From: an uncultured Oscillospiraceae bacterium
Lineage (GTDB): Bacteria; Bacillota; Clostridia; Oscillospirales; Oscillospiraceae
DNA: 18,666 bases
Reading direction: 5' to 3'
Assembly: GCA_910588625.1 (NCBI GenBank)
Contig: CAJUQN010000052.1
Span: forward strand, 1-18,666
Every line of letters starts with the position of its first letter. Position 1 is the stretch's first letter. The notes beneath the pieces are model-generated. The model worked only from the letters and a program-made list of their open reading frames with translations. It did not search any database and had not been told where the DNA came from. Below are positions 14,708-18,666 of this stretch, piece by piece. The translations under genes and the position numbers were made by a program.

Positions 14708-14762
14708 TTTGTGTTGGGATGATACCAATTCTTTCGGGGAAGCTATCCGCGAGGTGATTTTT

Positions 14763-14915
14763 ATGAATCAGAAGAAAACCGAACCTTCACCGCCAAGCCC
14801 GGGCAAAATCGAGCGCCCCATTCCGCCGAAAATCTACCCGGTCATTGACAACGACCTGGCGCGGGACAACGTGGAGAACGACCTGGCTGCCGCCGATTTG
14901 CAGGAGCTCCAATAG
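14763..14915 (+). CDS. Small hypothetical protein, 50 aa
   Basis: An ORF of 50 codons that begins at ATG 14763 behind GAGGTGA. The N-terminus is Pro/Lys rich (NQKKTEPSPPSPGKIERPIP) and the C-terminus acidic (DNDLARDNVENDLAAADLQE). No signal peptide or membrane span is seen, and no family is recognised with certainty. Its leader (CGCGAGGTGATTTTT) is nearly the same as that of the next small ORF, and the two are followed by one terminator. They therefore look like a real two-gene transcript. An in-frame reading from 14670 crosses the upstream terminator and lacks a ribosome site. Confidence 0.6.
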   Translation: MNQKKTEPSPPSPGKIERPIPPKIYPVIDNDLARDNVENDLAAADLQELQ

Positions 14916-14966
14916 GCCGCATACTTTTCCCGCAAGCCGCAAACCATATCCCCGAGGTGATTTTCC

Positions 14967-15140
14967 ATGCAGCACTATTCCGATTTGAACACCCTGCTGT
15001 GCAGCGAGCCGGAGGCCAAGCACTATTTCGACACCCTTCCGGACTACGCCAGGGAACAGATCAGCACCCGCGCCGGCAGCGTCAACTCCTTCGCCAGCCT
15101 GAAGGACTACGCTCAGAACATTCTGCGGGGCGACGATTGA
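14967..15140 (+). CDS. Small hypothetical protein, 57 aa
   Basis: A 57-codon ORF starting at ATG 14967 with CCCCGAGGTGATTTTCC upstream. It looks like a compact helical protein: YSDLNTLLCSEPEAKHYFDT, then LPDYAREQISTRAGSVNSFA and a KDYAQNILRGDD tail. Small clostridial proteins with an LPDYxxxQI...SFxxLxxYAxN pattern are familiar, but no function is known to me. It ends nine bases before a terminator stem and lies 51 bp after the 50-aa ORF with a matching leader, so the two are probably co-expressed and may interact. It is cytosolic by composition. Confidence 0.65.
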   Translation: MQHYSDLNTLLCSEPEAKHYFDTLPDYAREQISTRAGSVNSFASLKDYAQNILRGDD

Positions 15141-15149
15141 CACAGCGGA

Positions 15150-15192
15150 CGAGACCCACCCCTCCATTTGGGGCGGGTCTCGTTCTGCCTTT
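15150..15192 (+). terminator. Terminator of the small-ORF pair
   Basis: CGAGACCCACCCC (15150 onward) pairs with GGGGCGGGTCTCG (ending 15182) around TCCATTT, followed by TTCTGCCTTTA on the plus strand. The oppositely oriented DUF255 gene ends just beyond, so the stem also separates convergent units. Confidence 0.75.
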
Positions 15193-16363
15193 AGGATGGG
15201 CTCAAAAGGGTCTCCAGCTCTGAAACGCTGTCCACGGGCCGGGCGCAGGTTCCGCCCCGGCACAGATAGTACCGCGCTCCCTGTTCCGGGATCGGATAGT
15301 CTTTCGTAAACGGAGCAATTGCGGCCAGGGCCTGAGCGCTCTCCGGCGTCTTGACCAGCACTGTCGATCCCAAACGGGGCCTTTCCCGCAACAAGGCCCA
15401 AAATTCCTCCGGCACTTTCCGCGCTGTGACCACCAGCTCGGCGGACGGCCACAGCTCCTCCAAAAACACCGGCATGGCAAAGCTGTGCCCAGCGGGATAG
15501 TTCCCCGCCGCCCCCGCCAGCCAGGACAGCTGAAGGTCCACCGCTTCCCGCCAGCGAGCATCCCCGGTGAGCCGCGCCAGCCGGGACAGCACCAGAGCCG
15601 CCGCGGAATTCCCCGACGGCATGGCCCCGTCGTATGCCTCTTTGGTTCGGGTCAGCAGCTGCTCCCCATCCGAGGCGTAGGGGTAGAAGCCGCCGTGTAC
15701 CCGGTCAAAAAACCGCTCCAGAAGCTGGTCCGCCAGTCCTGCCGCGCGGACGAGATACACGACATCAGAGGTCGCGCCATATAGCTCCAGCAGACCATAG
15801 GCGTAGAAGGCGTAGTCGTCCAACTTCCCCCGATGGGCGGCATCCCCATTCCGCCAACGGGCCAGCAGCCTCCCATCGGAGGTGGTGGGCTTTTCCGCTA
15901 GGAACTCCGCCGTCTGGCGGGCGGTGTCTAAATATTCGGGTTCATTCAGCACCATCCCCGCCCGGGCCAGCGCCGCCGGCGCCAGACCGTTCCAGACGGT
16001 GAACGTCTTGTCATCCCGGTGGAGGGCCGTCCGGCCCAGGCGGTAGTCGTATACCCGCTCCCGCAGGGTGGCGATCCCCTCCGGCTCCCGGTCAAATTCT
16101 GCCTGACCCAGCAGATTTGGGATGCTTTTGCCCTCAAAATTGCCCGCCGGGGTGATACCATACCACCGGCAGAAATGCTCTGCGTCCGCGCCGCCCAAGG
16201 CTTGGGCCAGTTCATCGGGGGACAGCACGTAATATTTTCCCTCCACGCCATCGCTGTCCGCGTCCTGCCCGCAGCAAAAGCCCCCTTGAGAGCCGGACAG
16301 CTCCCGCAGCACATAGTCCAAGGCGCGGCGGACAACCTGCTCAATAAGCAAGATGTCCCCATC
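15191..16363 (-). pseudogene. DUF255/thioredoxin-domain protein (YyaL/SSP411-like), 5'-truncated
   Basis: About 390 codons remain of a protein that is usually 600-700 residues. Preserved are the (alpha/alpha) barrel portion with RALDYVLREL, GGFCCGQDADSDGVEGKYY, GNFEGKSIPNLL, FTVWNGLAPAALARAG, YDGAMPSGNSAAALVL and the C-terminal GGTCARPVDSVSELETLL. The N-terminal thioredoxin domain (family motif with paired cysteines and HPVDWYPW-like sequence) is absent, because family similarity ends near 16363 and sequence of a plus-strand recombinase begins. The open frame extends to an ATG at 16453, but those 30 codons are antisense recombinase. No ribosome site supports that start. The full-length family is thought to be a thiol/sugar-processing enzyme of unclear substrate. 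Confidence 0.85.
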
Positions 16364-16372
16364 GAAGTCCGG

Positions 16373-17230
16373 CAGCTTCGGGTAGCAGCCTATTGTCGGG
16401 TCAGTACCCACCATGCGGAACAGCACCACAGTCTGGAAGCACAGATTGCCCACTACACAAATTATACCAAGCGTAATCCAAACTGGGAGTTTGTTGCAGT
16501 ATATTCGGATATTGCATCCGGTGTCCGTACAGCAAACCGCCCTGGTTACCGGCAGCTCATGAGAAACTGTGCCAAGGGAAAAGTGGATTTAGTTTTGGTA
16601 AAGTCTCTCAGCCGTTTTGGTCGGGATGCGTTGGAAACAATCCGACAGGTCAGAAAACTCAAAAGAATGAACATCGGAACTTACATCGAAATAGGAGGAC
16701 TGAACACTTTGGATATCAGCGACAGCATAATCGATCAGCTCGCGGCACTGGATCAGGCCGAGAGCCATTTCCGCAGCGAGAACATCAAGTTCGGCATCCG
16801 CCACCGCATGAGAAGTGGAAAAACTGTGTTGAACCACACGCAGTTCCTTGGCTACACCAAAGGGTCGGATGGCGTTCTGCAAATTGTGCCGGAGGAAGCT
16901 GAGATCGTGCGCAAAATCTTTGAACTCTACATCCAGGGTAACGGGGTGCGCAAGATCAAGCGGTATCTTGAGGAGCATGGGATCAAAACGGTAACAGGCA
17001 AATCGGAGTGGAGCACCTCAACCATTGACCGAATGCTTAGCAATGAAAAATACGTTGGCGAGGTACGGATGCAGAAAACCTTTACAGCCGATTTCTTGAC
17101 CGGCAGGCGGGAGAAGAACGCAGGGCAGTTGGACTCATATCTGGTGGAAAACGCTCACGATCCTATTATTGACAGAAATACCTTTGAAATGGTACAGCAG
17201 ATAAAAAAGCAACACAAAAGGCAGCATTGA
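16373..17230 (+). pseudogene. Large serine recombinase, truncated at both ends
   Basis: About 285 codons of a site-specific serine recombinase. The catalytic domain starts at once with RVAAYCRVST (nucleophile serine codon 16403-16405). DIASGVRTANRPGYRQLM and LVKSLSRFGRDALE, with the active-site arginines, follow, and then the Recombinase domain (GYTKG, EEAEIVRKIFELYIQGNGVR, STIDRMLSNEKYVGEV). The usual 10-40 residues before YCRVS are replaced by antisense DUF255 sequence with no ATG/GTG and ribosome site. The open frame back to ATG 16019 is therefore fortuitous. The C-terminal zinc-ribbon and coiled-coil part is missing after VQQIKKQHKRQH. Lower GC than the flank on the left points to an imported element. 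Confidence 0.85.
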
Positions 17231-17364
17231 TTTTGGAGTAAACTTGCTGCTTCAGACCATTGCTTCTTTGTATATTCGGAAACTATTTTATGTGGTAAAA
17301 TATAGCTGTTGCAAATCGTGTCATATATGGTAGAATATACAAAAAGGCAAAGGAGATGCTTGCG
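17231..17364 (+). promoter_or_regulatory. Promoter region and ribosome site of the ABC-ATPase gene
   Basis: TTGCAA (17309-17314) and TAGAAT (17331-17336) are 16 bases apart, giving a start near 17343. AGGAG at 17351-17355 directly abuts an ATG at 17356, which is too close for initiation. It lies nine bases before GTG 17365, so GTG is the likely start. The rest of the gap is AT-rich with no gene. Confidence 0.6.
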
Positions 17365-18666
17365 GTGTATAAGAAGCTTCTTCATATTAAAAATTATGGG
17401 CGATTTATCAATTACAGTTCTAAATTAAGCGATTGGGATGGATCATTTCAGAAGATAAACATAGTTTATGCCCCCAATGGTTCTGGAAAAACCAGTTTAG
17501 CTGAACTTTTTAGGTCTACATCCGGAGATAGTGATATCGTTATAAAAAAGCAAACTTTTGGGACTGATCAAAATCCAGATATTAAATTTATACTTGATGA
17601 TGGAAAAGAATTGAAGTTTAATGGGAAATGGAATAGGAGTATCGCAAATATTGATGTATTTGATAGTTTTTATTTTGATGATAACCTCTATGCCATTTCT
17701 ATTTATGACGATCCCCAACAACCAAATATCTTTGAACTTGCTATCTCTGAAGAAATAGCATTAATAAAAAAGACTATTTTTACCCTTAAATCCAATAAGT
17801 CATCACTTTCTCACAAGATTTCGAACAAGAAAAATTATTTGCGAAAGAATTGCCTCGATTATGATTCAGATAATAAGTTAGCGGAACTAATTGATGCACG
17901 CAATCAACTCGATAAACAGATTTCGGATTTACATAAAGATCGCATACGTAGAACAGAAGAGCAACGCAACAAATACCTCAAGAGTATAAACAGCTACCTG
18001 AGTCTGTTTTGTGATACGATGAAACTTACAGAAGTCAACCTCATTTTCAATCCGCAAGCCAACATTCAAAGTTTGGTATATGGGATTGAAATATGTGGGC
18101 ATCATATCTCCGCCAAGCAGCGTAGCAATAGAAGTGGCGCATCGCTCAGGTATTACTTGAGCGATGGTGATAAGAACGCGCTATCTTTGTCCTTTTTTCT
18201 TGCAAGAATGGATATGATACCTGATTTATCCTCATATGTAGTTGTCATTGATGATCCATTTACAAGCTTTGATGCCCACCGAAAAATGACAACAATTACT
18301 CAATTGACCCGGTTGGCAAAAAAAGTTAATCAGTTCTTTTTACTTACGCACGATTTGCACTTTGCAAATGATTTTAATAATGCGTGTAATGAGCAAATTC
18401 TAAATCTTAAAATTCAAAATCTAAACGGGGGTAGTGCCCTATTCTTGCATGATGTGCGCATAGAAATGTTGACTGGCTTTAATAAAGATTTAATGACATT
18501 GCGGCGATTCCTTGATGGTAAAATACCAGAAGATGCTATTTATTTGCGGGAAGTCATTCGCTGCATACGTCCTACTATTGAAGGTATATTCAGAATCAAG
18601 TATTTTAAACGTATTATTACTCCCGAATTAGAACATAGGAAATCTGGCTATGTTGAAAGAAAGCGG
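17365..18666 (+). CDS. AAA_13-type ABC ATPase, PrrC/RloC-like fold (3' end cut by IS and window edge)
   Basis: An open frame of 434 codons with no stop before the window ends. The nucleotide-binding parts are complete: Walker A APNGSGKTS (36-44, K42), an ABC-signature-like YYLSDGDKNALS (263-274), Walker B VVVIDDPFTSFD (292-303) and the H-loop LTHD (H329). Between them (about 130-200) lies a Lys-rich region likely to form a short coiled coil. The C-terminal part contains EVIRCIRPTIEGIFRIKYF, a segment typical of AAA_13 proteins, the fold found in anticodon-nuclease ATPases PrrC and RloC and other stress or defence ATPases. Codons from about 417 on are IS630 sequence, so the native C-terminus is lost. 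It is much AT-richer than the operons to the left and has its own promoter. Defence or stress function is inference. Confidence 0.8.
   Translation, partial: MYKKLLHIKNYGRFINYSSKLSDWDGSFQKINIVYAPNGSGKTSLAELFRSTSGDSDIVIKKQTFGTDQNPDIKFILDDGKELKFNGKWNRSIANIDVFDSFYFDDNLYAISIYDDPQQPNIFELAISEEIALIKKTIFTLKSNKSSLSHKISNKKNYLRKNCLDYDSDNKLAELIDARNQLDKQISDLHKDRIRRTEEQRNKYLKSINSYLSLFCDTMKLTEVNLIFNPQANIQSLVYGIEICGHHISAKQRSNRSGASLRYYLSDGDKNALSLSFFLARMDMIPDLSSYVVVIDDPFTSFDAHRKMTTITQLTRLAKKVNQFFLLTHDLHFANDFNNACNEQILNLKIQNLNGGSALFLHDVRIEMLTGFNKDLMTLRRFLDGKIPEDAIYLREVIRCIRPTIEGIFRIKYFKRIITPELEHRKSGYVERKR
18617..18666 (-). mobile_element. Second IS630 end (partial), inserted in the ATPase gene
   Basis: The last 52 bases (from TA at 18615) match 12665-12716 exactly and in the same orientation, while the bases before TA differ. 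The transposase 3' tip therefore faces the ATPase gene. Only the tip is visible. It may be a true insertion, or the point where an assembly stopped at a repeat. The ATPase frame happens to stay open through it. Confidence 0.8.

Noticed and set aside
16019..16372. N-terminal extension of the serine recombinase to ATG 16019
   Set aside because: These 118 codons are antisense to conserved DUF255 sequence (GQDADSDGVEGKYY etc.), so the open frame is accidental.
17497..17721. A 74-codon minus-strand ORF in the ATPase gene
   Set aside because: Lies antisense to the Walker A region of the ATPase, without a ribosome site; AT-rich chance frame.
1..18666. CRISPR array, tRNA or rRNA genes
   Set aside because: No regularly spaced repeats, no tRNA cloverleaf and no rRNA-like conserved stretch were seen on either strand.

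Overview
The window looks like a GC-rich chromosome segment from an anaerobic clostridial gut bacterium (Oscillospirales-like). This is inferred from protein flavour, AGGAGG-type ribosome sites and clostridial recombinase fragments; no marker gene is present. Every intact metabolic gene is chromosomal in style. Both edges and two interior zones are scarred by mobile DNA, and the last ~2.3 kb is clearly AT-richer.

Region 1 (1-780) is mobile debris: a strongly structured minus-strand segment (possibly the 5' part of a group II intron), then a 536-bp unit made of two inverted, truncated IS5-type transposase 3' ends around a scrap of a TOPRIM/primase-like gene, flanked by CTAA direct repeats. Region 2 (847-8448) is one long minus-strand operon with a clear promoter (8419-8448) and terminator (851-891): tctC, tctB, tctA (tripartite carboxylate transporter), a VOC protein, a sugar-phosphate isomerase/epimerase-like TIM barrel, a Gfo/Idh/MocA oxidoreductase, nagB and nagA. 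The last three genes overlap or are translationally coupled. The logic is uptake of a carboxylated solute, redox/isomerase processing, then deacetylation and deamination of an amino-sugar phosphate to fructose-6-phosphate. No kinase or PTS gene is present.

Region 3 (8553-11995) is a second sugar-type module: an MFS transporter downstream of a regulator with a LacI/PBP1-like sensor and a C-terminal LuxR-type HTH, divergent from a second TIM-barrel isomerase. A perfect 6-1-6 palindrome lies inside the isomerase promoter. Region 4 (11996-13200) holds broken genes: a serine-recombinase fragment, a terminator hairpin and a chimeric ORF joining an esterase N-terminus to an IS630 transposase C-terminus. 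Region 5 (13263-15182) carries an in-frame TSUP-half/polyprenol-kinase-like membrane fusion and two tiny clostridial ORFs with near-identical leaders.

Region 6 (15191-17230) is a 5'-truncated DUF255 thioredoxin-domain gene joined head-to-head to a 5'-truncated serine recombinase. Region 7 (17231-18666) is an AT-rich gene for an AAA_13-type ABC ATPase (the fold used by PrrC/RloC-like defence ATPases) with its own promoter. Its reading frame runs into a 52-bp exact copy of the IS630 end found at 12665, exactly where the window stops. No tRNA, rRNA or CRISPR array was seen.
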